Of a stretch of 64,000 nucleotides of DNA, positions 1-11,813 are shown in pieces (the stretch's first letter is position 1; every line of letters begins with the position of its first letter). The DNA lies in contig OX344762.1 of NCBI GenBank assembly GCA_947034895.1, positions 37,242,760 to 37,306,759 on the forward strand. Reading direction: 5' to 3'. The notes under the pieces were generated by a model. It had not been told where the DNA came from and searched no databases. It saw only the letters and a program-made list of their open reading frames with translations. A program made the position numbers and the translations under genes. Origin of the DNA: Rhytidiadelphus loreus (Eukaryota > Streptophyta > Bryopsida > Hypnales > Hylocomiaceae).

Positions 1-180
1 ACTTTGTCATATAATCCGAGGCCACTACGATATACTTATTGAGCTTGGAAGAAGTGGGGAGCAGGCCCACGAAATCCACTCCCGGCACTTTTCGAACGCT
101 GCCGGAGGCAGAACCGGTCTGAAAACCGTGTGAGTTGTGTCCCTTCTCTCTCGTAAGCTTGGCAGGTATCACAAGATCAA
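1..180 (-). pseudogene. Ty3/gypsy integrase fragment (zinc-finger end and start of catalytic core)
   Basis: The minus strand reads CDTCQ, typical of the second half of the HHCC zinc finger. In another frame it then reads GVDFVGLLPTSSKLNKYIVV followed by ASDYMTK. That is the usual start of the integrase catalytic core in plant Ty3/gypsy Pol (family pattern: D.VGPLP.S...KYI.VA.DY.TK). At least one frameshift separates the two pieces, so this is a dead copy. It continues off the window at position 1. The RNase H fragment at 350-625 lies upstream on the same strand, the normal Pol order. Confidence 0.75.
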
Positions 181-349
181 CAGTACTCCGCACGATCTCG
201 GAATAACAGCGTGTTGCTCTTACGTTGTGTTATAGTTATCGTATTGATGCTACGACTACAGATAATGTCGGTCTCTGTCGACTTGCTTTTCGAATTAAAA
301 TATCCCTCTCCGGAATGCAGATGCATGGATCTCTAATGTCTTAACTCAC

Positions 350-625
350 TTAAGCACAAGCATTTTCAGCCCAGCTGTCTGTTATCTTGTTCTTACTACG
401 AGAGACGTGATTAATTGAACGACACTCAAACCTACTTACGAGCAGCATCACCCGAATATGAATAGCTTCCAAATTTGCAGATCTCACTTTCCACTCGCCT
501 GCTACTTGATAGCACACCAATTTGGAATCCCCTGAACCCTGACGGTTTTGATTCCTAAACGAAGGGCGGCTTATAATCCTGACTCTAGCGCTGCGCACTC
601 AGCCTGGTTGCTAGTAATCCCCTTT
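350..625 (-). pseudogene. Ty3/gypsy RNase H fragment
   Basis: The minus strand shows TSNQAECAALESGL then LRLGIKTVRVQG in one frame. DSKLVCYQVAGEWKVRSANL and RFE..SINHVSRS.NKI.D follow in a second frame. These match the RNase H signature of plant gypsy elements (NNQAEYEAL..GL, GDS.LV..QV.GE...R...L, HV.R..N..AD). An in-frame stop and a frameshift near the GDS motif show it is inactive. Together with the integrase piece at 1-180 it marks the remains of one minus-strand retrotransposon. No LTR could be delimited. Confidence 0.75.
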
Positions 626-1862
626 CCTTAATTCTTCTGACAATCCTTTCCCCTCGGGACGTAGCTTGAGTTCCAACTTCGTAATGTTCCTAAACGGTTT
701 CATCTTACTCGGAGCTCCAAACACAACAGAAGGATCAACAAACAAACAAACCGACTCCACACATTCAGGAAGACTCAGTATCCTAGCAATTTCGGAGTTG
801 ATGTGGTTTAAACTCAGTTCTTCTACTCTTGACCATGTGCGTTGATTACGTTTTAGGAAAGGTAACAACTGTACAAGCCCTTCCTCGACTCTTCACGCTC
901 GTTTCAAACTGATGATATGATTGTTTAAGCTCTCCTCAGTACGCTAAAAACGAATGCAACTCTCTGCCTCGTTCACCGGACTAGGCCGAGTTTTGATCAC
1001 GATGACTGTCGGTTTAGATAATGGACTTCAATAACAAGGAAAACGAGAAATTTATCGTAGCCGAGTGATTTGCCTGTTTTGTCTCCCAATAATGTCTCGC
1101 AAATTCTTCCTGGAGTATAATCCAACTTTCATAACTTGCACAGTTGTCCACTAAAGATTTCAGAATGATCAGCTCTGAAGACCCATGTAGGGACAATTTC
1201 CCTTGGCTCTCCGCAATTGTAGCTCTCATCAGGGTTCTACGAACGGTGCAGTCTAAAAAGCTGTAACCATGTAAGTGAACACCTGGCATGCTTTTCGCCT
1301 TGACATCCCTGGCATGAACTTCAACAAACCCGTGATAGATAATTCTTAATGTGACCAATTCGGGTCCCGGCAACGAAACCAAATGAAAAGGCAGAAATTT
1401 GACATCTCCGTCTCGGGCTCATACTCAAGCACTCATTCGATCCATTATCTATAATTAACACGCGTGATTCTCAATAAGCATTCTCCATTTATTCAATCAT
1501 CAGCATTACAATCCTCTCAAACTTGTATCACTTGTGTCTGTCGGCTCACTGCCTAAAATAAGCTCCACTTCCTGGCTTTATTTCCCCTGCCGCTGTTGGA
1601 TTTGGGGGCATGACAGCACTGCTCGAGTTCTATCCCATCTTATCTGCAGAGTGTAAAGTGACGAAAGGAGGGATTGTAATTACCAATGTAGGGGACGTGA
1701 GCACGTCCGAACTTCAGATGATACTGGTAGTTCTAATCACAGCTCATGACTAATGCTCTGAATTTGACATTACATAACCCCATCGTGCCATCTGTAGCAT
1801 AAAAAATTGGAAATCAGTTCCTGCCGAGATAAAGACTCTCCCGACCTTATCAGGGGATTTAT
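626..1862. other. Probable decayed retroelement and spacer, no supported gene
   Basis: The minus strand carries ORFs of 85 and 122 codons (611-868 and 1014-1382). Their position, upstream of RNase H on the same strand, fits degraded Gag-Pol. I recognise no protease or reverse transcriptase motif in them, and no clear LTR is visible. Confidence 0.35.
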
Positions 1863-1933
1863 ATTACAGACTTGATGCGCAAGAGCGCATTACAGACTTG
1901 ATGCGCAAGAGCGCATTACAGACTTGAGCGCAT
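1863..1933. repeat. 26-bp direct tandem repeat, about 2.7 copies
   Basis: The unit beginning ATTACAGACTTGATGCGCAA starts at 1863, 1889 and 1915, with the last copy shortened. It is a local duplication between the retroelement remnant and the 3' end of the histone deacetylase gene. The rest of the stretch to 2291 holds only a short palindrome around ACTGTACAGT near 2094. Confidence 0.8.
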
Positions 1934-2291
1934 TATTGTATATAATGTTAAGTCATTCTACTCAATCAAGAATATCTGTATTTTCTGGTTGATCTAAGGA
2001 TGAGCAGAAGATTTATGCACTAGATTACTAGTCAAGGACCGGGAAGGACCGGGAGGTTTGAGATGGTATTAGGACAAACCGCTCTCCTCCAAACTGTACA
2101 GTACAGTGTCAGATCTTGGAGATTTTGCCTATGTACTGTACAGCTCTCAGAGCACAAGAAAGTGACGAGGAGATTATGACTAGCCAACGAGACAATGACA
2201 TGATTTTCTTGAACCTTGGGATGTGGCATTAAGTCCAAGATCAACGTTTAGGCCTTTGGTTCAGGGTTTAGGGTCTCGGGAGAACCAAAGC

Positions 2292-5200
2292 TTAAATTGC
2301 CCTTTTCAAATCTTTAAACTTTCTCCGAATCTCTGCAATCCTGGCTGTGGAAGATGGCAGGTCCTCAGGGTAGCACCCCATGGGGTCGGCGAGCAAAGGT
2401 TGAGGCAGGTCAAGGAGGCCTTCCAATGTGGCATGGGCACAATAAGCTGAATACGTGAGTTGATACCCTCCTTCTTGCACAACCAGCACACGGCCGCCTG
2501 AAAACGCATCCGCAAGCTCTCTCACAATCTGGCCTATCCGGCGGTAGCCCTCCATGGTCAAGCACATCCTCCCGTTGGGATCCAACTGTACCCATTCAGG
2601 AACATTACCCAGTGTAAGAAACACTACAGTAAATTTGATCAAACAACAAGATCTAATGGGGGTGAGAGGAAGCTTTCAGTTCCAAAATCCAAAAGCGGCG
2701 ATTCTAAGAACTATAAGCGTAAACAATTATTTTGAAGACGAAAAATTTAGAATTAGAACTACATGGGGTCAAAGTTGGAAAGAATTCATACAATCTAGCA
2801 AGAGAAATCGCAAGTTCCAACAATCTCCCTATTGAAATGAAGTGCAAGAATTCCCTAACAATCTTGAGCCCAATTGAAGATCATCATTGAGGGAAGAAAT
2901 CATGTGCAGGCTAATATGTAAAGGCAAATCCAAGATGACTCCAATCAAACATTGTAGTCACACAACACAAGATATAGAATAGAAGTTAAAAGATGGAAAT
3001 CTACTTATGCATAGCATATGATATCCAAGTAATGCATGCTTTGGTGTGCTAAAATCCTCTTTGATTTGATTTTCTGAGAAGAATATTCAAAATTCTAGTC
3101 ATTTTGATGAAGAAAACATGCTCAGTTCTGAAATTATTGCACTTTGTTTGAACCCTTATAACTATTGCATACAGCATCCAAATGATGCATTCTTTGGTGC
3201 ATTGAAATCTCCTTTCCTTTGCAAAGAAGAATACTCAAACCTGATCATTCTAATAGTAGCAAATCGGGAGGCACGCTCACTCACCTGACTGGAGTCCTGA
3301 CCAATGGTTAAGACGATCATCTCGGGCTGGAATTCGGACAAGGCGGGCACCACCAACTCGGCCATGGCGAGCTCGTAGCCCTCGTCCCCCGTCCCAAACG
3401 CCAACGGCACGTTCAAGTTGAAGCCCTTGCCCTTGCCCTCGCCCACTTCATCTGTCAGCCCCGTCTGGGGATGGGAGGGACCCCAGGAGCCGTGGTGCAT
3501 GTGCAGGGAGATCGTGTACACGTCGTCTCTCTCGTAGAATCCCTCCGCAGTGCCATTGCCGTAGTGGACGTCGATGTCCAGCACTGCCACTCGCTTGCAT
3601 CCCTGCCAATCCCCTCCCAACACATTCACCGTTGGAAAACATGCTTTTGCAATGGCCATGTGACCATCACTGGAAGCATCCATGTGACCATCAACGTTAT
3701 GGTACACAAAGACGAAGAGAGCAAATCCATTTGATACTCCCAGAGAGATTACCCCTTGAGTTCCTTTACAAAACTAGTAAGCTATTTTAAGAAACAGGGA
3801 ATAGATATTGCAGAAATCAAGACAGAGGATCATCGGTCATCGCTGAACTCAGTTTCAATACCTCTCAGGATCTATTTATCTAACAACTTTTGCACTATCC
3901 ATGTGACCATCACTATGAACCATCCAGTCATCGACGGCCTCAGCTTCAAAACTTCTCAGGATCTATATATCTAACAACTTGGTAAAACAAGGAAAGCAAA
4001 TATCTCTTAATTCTATGATAGAGAGTCTCTTTTTCTATCATAGAACAAATAGATCAGCAGTAGGAGAAAAACAGAGGAAGGTCCATAACGTAAGGCCAAG
4101 TGCAAAAACTGGCATCCCGTCGTCCTACACTTACTAGTCAGAATTGAAACATTTCAAGAGGATGTTTCGTAATACCAAATCCAAGTTTTGAGAAAGATGT
4201 GTCGATCTCTAGTTGGCTGGTTAGTGGACGGGTATAACTCAGAGCCCTTCTACTGAATGTGATAGACCAAAAACTACTGGAAGTTTGAGATTCAAAGAAT
4301 CGACTTGCCATTATGTTCCACGTCCTTCTTGAAGCTCCCAAGTCTCAGAGGTTAGGTCTCGTCCATGATGCCAAATCTGAGTTTTGAGACAATCGTATCA
4401 CTCTCTTGTTGGTTGATTAGATGAAGGATATAATGTTATAATCTTTAAACCCTTTGCTTAATGAGAATCTTTTGATCAAGCTAAAAGTACAGATCTACCC
4501 GTTCAAGATTCCATGAAATGACTAGGCGTTATGCCCGATACCCTATAATTCCATAATTGTAACAAGTGTTGCTACTAGGTAAGTGAGGGTGTGTAATGTA
4601 AGAAGGTGGGATATTGCTGACCTGATCTCTGGCGAGCTGCACTGCCAGTCCAGCGTTATTGAGGAAACAGTAGCCATCAGCGTGAGTGGGCTGAGCGTGG
4701 TGGCCAGGAGGCCGGACTAATGCGTACGAAAGCTGGCCATGGCCATCAAGGAGGTATTGCATCCCTTGTTGCGCTGATCCTGCGGCCAGGAGAGCTGCCG
4801 CCCAAGACCCCGGACTCAGGCGTGTGCCCGAACACAGCACCTTCCCCCCCGCAGCATCGGCATCAATCAGCTCTTGCACGTACTCTGCAAACCCAAGTCA
4901 TTGATATTTTTTTGTCGCTCAAAAGGAAGCATAAAATCAAAATAACCCTCATACATTTGCAATCGTATATAAGGTATATAAGGTAGAGGACACACAAGGT
5001 CCCGGTATATTATAAAAGATTGATAAGATTCTGGGACATATACATAAGGTAGAGAAAATAAAACCATTAAGGACTTGATCTTGTCTCCTATTGACTGACT
5101 TCTGTTACCGACAGCAACTCTTCAACCTTAGTTGGCCTTCAATTAGAAAGTAGGGTGTAAGCATGACTTGGCTAAATTAAGTCTATGAGTACTGACCTTT

Positions 5201-6326
5201 GAATGGAAATGCGGTCGTCTACTGTCCCGTCAATGGTGGTCTACAACCACTTTGAAGCATAGAGTATGTAACCCTCTGCTTCAGAGGTTCGCAATTTGTT
5301 CCAATATATAAGGAAGACGCCACTAAAAGGCGTGATCTTGTCTCGTATTGACTGACATCTGCTACCAACAGCAGCTCATCCCTTGGTTGGAGTTTCACAG
5401 CAAGTTGGGTGTAAACATGACTTGTAAGATAAATGTCTATGGCCAAACAATTTTAGATGGAAACAAGATTGTCAACTGTCTCTTCAATAGTGGTCTACAA
5501 CCTCCCATATTGAACAATTGAATACGAAAACACCAAAAAGTGAGTGAGAAAACAATTTAATCAAAAGGGGGTTTAACTACTGCAGATCTGATGTGATCTC
5601 TCCCGTGAACTCTATTGAGTGATCTTCCAATGGAATCACACTCCCACATTTCAACTAAGTGTATGGGTCAAAATGCCCATCCCCTAAAGAACGAAAAAGC
5701 TTAAACTGGAACTCACGCATTTTTTTGAGTAGGTCCTATGAACACTTTCTGTTGTTCAGTTTACTTTCCTTTTTGACCAACAAAAAGCAATGCAATGCTC
5801 TCCACTGATTCTGGTCAGATAAAATTTGGCCCAGTCCAAAATTATACGGTCAATCAAATAGGTCATCATAAAATCATGAAATCTCGTTTAGGGTTTAAAT
5901 AGAATCCTGACAGCTTCAGTCGGATGTTCTCACTGAGCAATTTTAAGAGATACCTAAGGATGGGAATCATGCTGGAAACAATCAGGGACTTGCACAAAGT
6001 TAGAGTTCCGAGCAAATTGGGCCAATTGCAAAGGAATGCAGCAAGTAGAGAATTAGGGCTTGCTGACCTGGGGTGTGAAAACTGGTGAGGCTTTCGATTG
6101 CGGCAGGCCGGCTCTGGTGCCACGTGATGAAAGGTGCAATGGGTCCTCGCTGCAAAATGGATCGGATGTTGCGGATGCGGTCGGCATTTTCTGGGTGAGG
6201 CTCCAGCACGTCCAGAAACCCAGGATCCTCGAAAGTGTCGAACACGCCGTGGCCGTTGTCGTGCTGCAGCATGGCCTCGTGGAAGAAAACGTGGATCTGG
6301 TTCATATCCTTGTCCGCCATCGCCAT
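2292..6326 (-). CDS. HDA8: Histone deacetylase, plant HDA8-type
   Basis: A Zn-dependent lysine deacetylase of the arginase/HDAC fold, expected to remove acetyl groups from histones or other proteins. Four coding exons: 6068-6326, 4622-4884, 3285-3602 and 2292-2585. All introns are GT-AG, phase is kept, and the product is 377 aa, the length I recall for Arabidopsis HDA8. Visible motifs: RPPGHHAQP (His148, His149), DGYCFLNN, DIDVHYGNG (ligands Asp185 and His187), GQDSS..DPNGR (third ligand Asp277) and QEGGY (catalytic Tyr321). The start ATG at 6326 gives MAMADKDMNQIHVFFHEAML, which aligns with the HDA8 N-terminus. An ATG six bases downstream could also serve. The introns hold duplicated non-coding segments. 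Assignment to HDA8 rather than another class is from remembered similarity (FEDPGFLDVLE, HPENADR, GPIAP). Confidence 0.93.
4140..5520. repeat. Duplicated segments inside HDA8 introns
   Basis: In intron 1 a segment of about 180 bp near 5070-5250 is repeated at about 5327-5510. Both copies share GATCTTGTCTC.TATTGACTG and end in GTGGTCTACAACC. In intron 2 a segment around 4160-4240 recurs at about 4350-4440 (CCAAATC.GAGTTTTGAGA). A shorter relative of the first lies at 34415-34510. They are diverged, so they are old. No coding content was seen. Confidence 0.6.
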
Positions 6327-7335
6327 ATTCAACACGGTCCGTCCTCTACTCAACCGGGGATGTCAGTCTGTGAAATGCCAAAAATCAAACACCAAAATAG
6401 AATGCAACTACTTCAACAAGGAAGCTCACTCTCCCCGTATTGGAACGTGATCTTCCGGAAGTACAGAATGATAGCCACAATTCACATGATTCCAGAGTTG
6501 CCTGCAGCTTCAATTGATCTCGTCCTAAAAAACCTTCATTGTCATTATAATGTCAACTTTTGGGGATTCACTCTGAGAAGGATCAAAACTTAAACACCAA
6601 AATGGGTTGCAATTAAGATTCTCCAACAGAAAAACTCACTATGCACGTGATCTTCTGGAACAAAAATTAGACACACAATTCACAGGATATAGAGGTGCAC
6701 TGCATCTACAATTGACTTTCGTCCTAAGAAAATCTTCAAATGGCAATGTAAAGCCCAATTTGGGGGGGATTGACTCTGTGAAAGACCAAAAATCAAACAC
6801 CAAATATGGATCGTGATTAGGGTTTTTCCAGCAGAAAACGCACTACCCCCTCCTCCGTGTGGAAGAAATGTAAGTGATCTCCCAGGAGTAAAACATTCAG
6901 TAGACCCCAAATTCACATGATTCCCGAGTTGCCTGAATGCAGCTTCAAGTCATCTCTTTCCTAAATAAAAAAGAGCTTTAAACTGTCAATACAAATAAAT
7001 CCAGCAACTGGCAACGCAGGCTGACCTGAAATTAAGTTAAGCGCAGGGTGTCGAGGAGGGGAGGAAACACCGTCTCGGAGATGGAGGCCAATGGAAAACA
7101 TGAGATTCCATGTGGAGGGACACTTGAACTGAAGAGCAAGGCTTTGTGTGCGACCCTCAATAAGGTTACCGCTACGGGCATTCGCAGTCGACGACGGCAC
7201 AAGGCCGGTACCGGTACTGAGCGGGCCAAGACAGGAGCCTGCAAAAGAGAGCATCACCACCGTTGCACGCCAGAAGCAACTGTCCCAACCCGGGTTGGAC
7301 ATGGTGCCCCACTCTTGCACGGGGAGTCCAAACAA
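6327..7335 (-). other. Probable 5' UTR exon and first intron of the HDA8-like gene, with threefold repeat
   Basis: On the minus strand a good acceptor (TTTCACAG) ends at 6368, 42 bases before the start codon. A good donor (TTTCAG/GTCAGC) ends an upstream exon at 7026, which may reach about 7330. Joining them puts a stop right after the junction, so the upstream 124-codon ORF is probably untranslated leader or an unrelated ORF. The intron holds three diverged copies of a segment of about 200 bp. Each begins near a CAAACACCAAA motif (about 6385, 6590 and 6790). Confidence 0.5.
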
Positions 7336-8171
7336 ATAGGCTCCACAATATTAGCTTGGTGCGGAATTTTGAAGTGTTGCATATCACTTTTGTCATGCCC
7401 TCAAATTTTGCATTCACTATTAAGATGTTTTTTTGACTCCATAATACATTGAGCAAGACCAACATGAATAGGATGTGATAGGCCTTTTAGACTACTTGTA
7501 TAGAATATGAATAGTGCATGAATATTGCCTTGACCCATTAGGAATTCAGAGCAAGAGTGGGAGCATGGGCAAGTCAAGGGACAAGACAAATGATTTGATT
7601 CCGAGCAAAAAGAACTTAGTGAGTCAAATTTAAAAAATAAGGGTGGCAATGCTCTTACTAAGCCATTTATCTTCCAAGTACTTTGAAGCCAATACAAATC
7701 CGCCACCCAAAATCTATTTTTTTTTTTCTAGTTACTTGTTTTTCTTGATTTGAAGCATAGGAGAGTAGGAGATTTTGACTATTGACCATGGACTATTGGT
7801 CACAAGAGTTAGACCATGACTTTGTAACAGCCAAGATAAAGTCAAGGCCAATGAATCTTTGCTTTGTAGAACTAAGTGGCAAGCTAGGCAAACTTCTTCA
7901 AAGCTAATGTTGAGTAGGCCAGAAGAAGGATAAAAGGACTATGGAATTTTCAAAGGGACTTAATGGCCCCATTGAGCTCACTTTTATGCACAATAGTAAG
8001 AACCCACCATGTCAATGCCATTAGTATACCCAATTTGAGGTTCACTTGTAGATGTTCTAGAAAAAACTCAAATTTAAACCACAACTTATGCCCTTCAAAA
8101 TACATGTCCATTCTAACTTTAATTTTGAGTGACCCAATCACAATTTTTACATATACTTGATAGTAAGAGAG
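7336..8171. other. Spacer, no gene recognised
   Basis: AT-rich sequence with short ORFs only. The lower-coordinate side may include the decayed C-terminal part of the pogo-type transposase at 8172-9170, but no motif could be placed. Confidence 0.4.
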
Positions 8172-9170
8172 TTAGTGGAACAATTGTTGGATCCCATTCT
8201 TTAGATATTCTATCCTTTGAGAGATTTTCACATTTGTCTTGCAATCCTCAACATAGTCAACTTTCTTCTTTATTTTTGTGAAGATATATAGACTAGGTAG
8301 AGAGCATCCCAAAGCATTTGAACAAGCCATGATCATCATCCATTTTCTACATCTAGATTCAAAGTTTATGACACTTTTGCTTCTTTGCTCTTTGATAACC
8401 TTCATAGTTCCATTTTGGGTAGCAACAAATATGCTAGATTCATCTACATTTCAAATTCTAGAAGGTGAATACCTTCCCCTTTCGTATACATTTGACAAAA
8501 AATTGTAGAACTTTTCACATGCCTCTTTTGAAAGTTCCATTGCCCTTTCAAGGTCTAGACTTTTAGGATGCCTTTTACAAAAAATCTCCACCAATGCTTT
8601 CCCAAAGGACTAATGGTGTTGGCCTATCATTACATATTTGTTGAATTTTGCATTTTAGTAAAGTGAGAGACAAGCATTGGGCTACCTTCTAATGTGTTTC
8701 ACACCAAGCAACAAGGACAATCTCTTCCTAGAGTGAGAACAATTGGAGGTCCACTTTTCTTTGAAGATACTTTCTTTGTTTTCCAAGCTCTAATTGCTCG
8801 TCTAATTGATGATTCTAGAATGCTATAATATCTAGTAGCTTCCCTAAGTATGTGTCTCCCTTGAGTAATTATATTCTTTAATGTCTTTCTCATAACATCT
8901 TCCATCCACTTTCTTCTATAGCCTCAAACTTTCCTTGTTTTTTCTAGAATTAGAATTGGTTATGTATTCTTCTTCCATGTGATTTTACATTTTGGAAAAG
9001 AAGAGACTCATTGTGAAAACCTTATCACTCTTCCATCCGTGCACAAGAATGTATATCTTAAAACAATTCCCCAATTAAGTGTAAGAGCAATTATTGTACA
9101 TTTTGTCATTGCACATACCTTTCTAACAAACAAACACTCATCCATAGCATTGAAGCGATATTGACACAAG
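8172..9170 (-). pseudogene. Decayed pogo/Tigger-type DDE transposase
   Basis: Read on the minus strand. At 8905-8699 there is a helix-turn-helix-like stretch, REATRYYSILESSIRRAIRA, then W..KKVS.KKSGPPIVLT. This resembles the N-terminal DNA-binding domain of pogo/CENP-B-like proteins. At about 8560-8270, in another frame, it reads HPKSLDLERAMELSKEACEK, a stop, NVDESSIF, then MACSNALGCSLPSLYIF. This matches the first catalytic Asp block (N.DE) and the following A.G..LPP..IF block of the DDE_1 family. One frameshift and one stop show it is dead. The second and third acidic residues and the element ends were not found. The family normally targets TA. Confidence 0.6.
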
Positions 9171-9825
9171 CATCCTTCATAAGCATCACAAAGTTTTAAA
9201 AGTAATTAAAAGAAGCAAGAAGAAAAACTTTTCATGAAACTAAGAAAACAACAACACTAAGCAATGTACACTAAAACAATTTGATGAACGAGTGATGTAC
9301 AACAAGCGTTGCACTCTATACAAGCATAAATGAAGAAAACATCAACAGACAAGCACAACTTAAGCAAACAAACACCAATTAAACACAACAAAAATAAAAA
9401 AAAGTATAAGCTAAGTATGCTTTCAAAATATAACTACAACTTAAGCTTGTTGCTTCAAAGAAATCAAGAAGAACAATGAGATGGATACAAAAAAATGTGA
9501 GAGAGTTCATCCTCAAAGATGATTGCAAAGAATAGGCAAGGTCTAACGATGAGCAAACCCTCTACCATTAGTGATCATCTGACGCACATACCCAGTTCAC
9601 CCCACACCACTCGCCATCAACTTGGACATGTAGTGGGGCATGAGTAGTTGGGCCAATGTTGATGTTTGAAGGTTGGAGGGTTGGAGGCCTCCCCTATTCC
9701 GCCACACCTTGCCAAATCATACGCAAGTGAATTTTGTTTACAAAATGTTTGTATTACTTTACATTTAACTACTATAAGTTTGAATCATAAGTGATAATTT
9801 ACGGAGACAATTTTTGAAAAGTTCT
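9171..9825. other. Spacer, no gene recognised
   Basis: Adenine-rich sequence followed by more mixed sequence. No ORF with a recognisable family and no strong repeat. Confidence 0.4.
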
Positions 9826-10410
9826 TTGACCCTTTGAAAAGCCTGAGGCACCTAATGTTGATGTATAAAATACTTTGAAGCTAAATAAAATCCAACCAAA
9901 TTACTAGTTTCAGTAGTTTGGATTTTTTAAATGCTCTTTTTCAAGTTTAGTTTTAACATCAAAATTTGATTTTGAAAATCATTGATTATGGTTTTTTTTA
10001 TTCAACATTGTATGTAAGTGTGTCCATTGCAAATCTTGATTTTCTAGTGTTCTTCAAAATGAGCCTAAAATATAGTAGATTTAAGAATTTTAATCTACTA
10101 TATGAGAAAAAAATTGCATTAAAAAATTTATTTTAAAAAATTGTAGAATACATTTTTACAAGCCACACATTGATTTTGGTTATGCAAATCATGCCCTTCA
10201 TCCACATTATCAAACACCCTCATTATCAAACATTACAATCTTTGAATCCATTACTGTGTTCTTTTCCTATGTGATTTTTGACCTCTCTAGCTTGAATTTG
10301 TATTCTTATAGTTTAAAAAAATTGATAAATTTTTTAATATGTTGGCTTCTTGTTCAATTTTGAGCACATTCTTTAGTGATTAAGAAAGGCCTTTGGCATG
10401 AAGGGATTCA
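9826..10410. mobile_element. TTAA/CCC element, long family, diverged copy
   Basis: The left end is TTGA/CCCTTTGAAAAGCC and the right end GGCATGAAGGGATTCA, a decayed TTAA/CCCT...AGGG/TTAA arrangement. The interior aligns along most of its length with the better-preserved copy at 29175-29770 (shared words include TTTGAAG.TAAATAAAA and AATGAGCCT.AAA). No transposase ORF, so non-autonomous. Confidence 0.65.
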
Positions 10411-11275
10411 TCGATCATTGCATTTAACTTCAAAAATTTGTATCTAATCCCCCCAAAGTCCAAAAAATATGTAACAACTTAGAAAAAATGTCAATTCCAT
10501 TTATCTTTCTACAAAATTTTACTGAAAATTGTTCCATAGACTTTTAGCTTCCTCTCAATAGGCAATTAGCTTTTAAATGGTTGCTTCAAGAGGTCAATAA
10601 ATTACTAAACATTATTTCACACCAACTCCAGGTATGAAGAAAGTCCCTAAACCCAAATTTCAGGGCATGTGCTTGGGGTGGATGGCAATGGCGGAGAAAA
10701 CGCAAGCGTACAGTATTGCCGGTGGTTGGAGCAAATGCAATCAACAAAGTCTTGAGGTTCTCATCCAAAGTAACATCATCTATGTGCCTCATATATATTA
10801 GTTGGATAATGTACATATCTACTCCACTTGGACCAAATTCTAGGTTTCAAGTAGTTTTGACACAATAATAGGGCACCGATGTGCACTAAGGTAGCAACAC
10901 CCATAATCATCAATTTAAGGATTTTGGACATGATGTCTATTAATAGACAAGCAACAAATTATTGGACCTTATTAGCAAGAGAAAAAGAATTCCAACGTAC
11001 TTTCAAATGTATTTTTTGGACACTATAAGTATAAGTTGTGAATTTTTAAAGAGCTCACTATAGATGCACCTAATACCAACACTAAGATTTGATATTCAAA
11101 TGTAGTACATCCTTGTAATCCCACCTATTTACTTCCCAGGATTTTTCAAGATTTTAGAGGTGGTGGTTATGGGTACAATGAGTCCATGACACTTATGGGG
11201 GTTGCTACCTTACTACCCAACCGTGCAATCACAGGGCTTCCTACCTTAGTTTGCATGTTCAAAATCAAAGATCTT
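10411..11275. other. Spacer, no gene recognised
   Basis: AT-rich with a few short ORFs that match nothing I know. No inverted or tandem repeat stands out. Confidence 0.4.
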
Positions 11276-11813
11276 GCACAATATAGTTTGACTTCCAATG
11301 AGTGCTCATGGTGTTCTTTTAACCCATAAACGATGTCCAGGCCATTTTCGGGTCAATGAATGACAAAGAATCTCTCTGTATACTAAGGACAGAAATGCAA
11401 CTATTCATCCTCCAAAATTTGTGTGGAAAGGGAAGTTCATCTACATTGATTAGTTTTTCTTCCAATGAATTCTTTTTCATTTTTTTAAGCCAAACAATTC
11501 ACACGGTGACGTTCAAGGGTTGAAGCATTTGAATGATTTACACGGCACAATATAGGTTGACCTCCAATGAGTGCTCACGTTGTTCTTTTAACCCATAAAC
11601 GATATATCAAGGCCGTTTTTTGGTCGATGAATGACAAAGAATCTCTCCATGTAGGACAGAAATGCAACTATTCATCCTCCAAAATTTGTGTGGAAAGGAA
11701 AGTTCATCTACATTGATTAGTTTGTCTTCCAATGAGTTCTTTTTCATTTTTTTAAGCCAACACTGAATTCACACACTGATGTTCAAGGGTTGAAGCATTT
11801 GAATGATTCACAC
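11276..11813. repeat. 269-bp tandem duplication carrying a TTAA/CCC MITE in each copy
   Basis: Two adjacent units, about 11276-11544 and 11545-11813, are closely similar. Each contains a short element running from TTAA/CCCATAAACGAT to TGTTCAAGGG/TTGA or GACGTTCAAGGG/TTGA (11319-11523 and 11588-11793). The interior aligns in inverted orientation with the elements at 16207-16444 and 62632-62863 (shared GCAACTATTCATCCT and GGAAAGGGAAG words). The MITE inserted first and was then duplicated with its flank. Confidence 0.75.

Noticed and set aside
6961..7335. 124-codon minus-strand ORF upstream of the HDA8-like start as an N-terminal extension
   Set aside because: Splicing it to the next exon creates an immediate stop, and the HDA8 family begins at the downstream Met.
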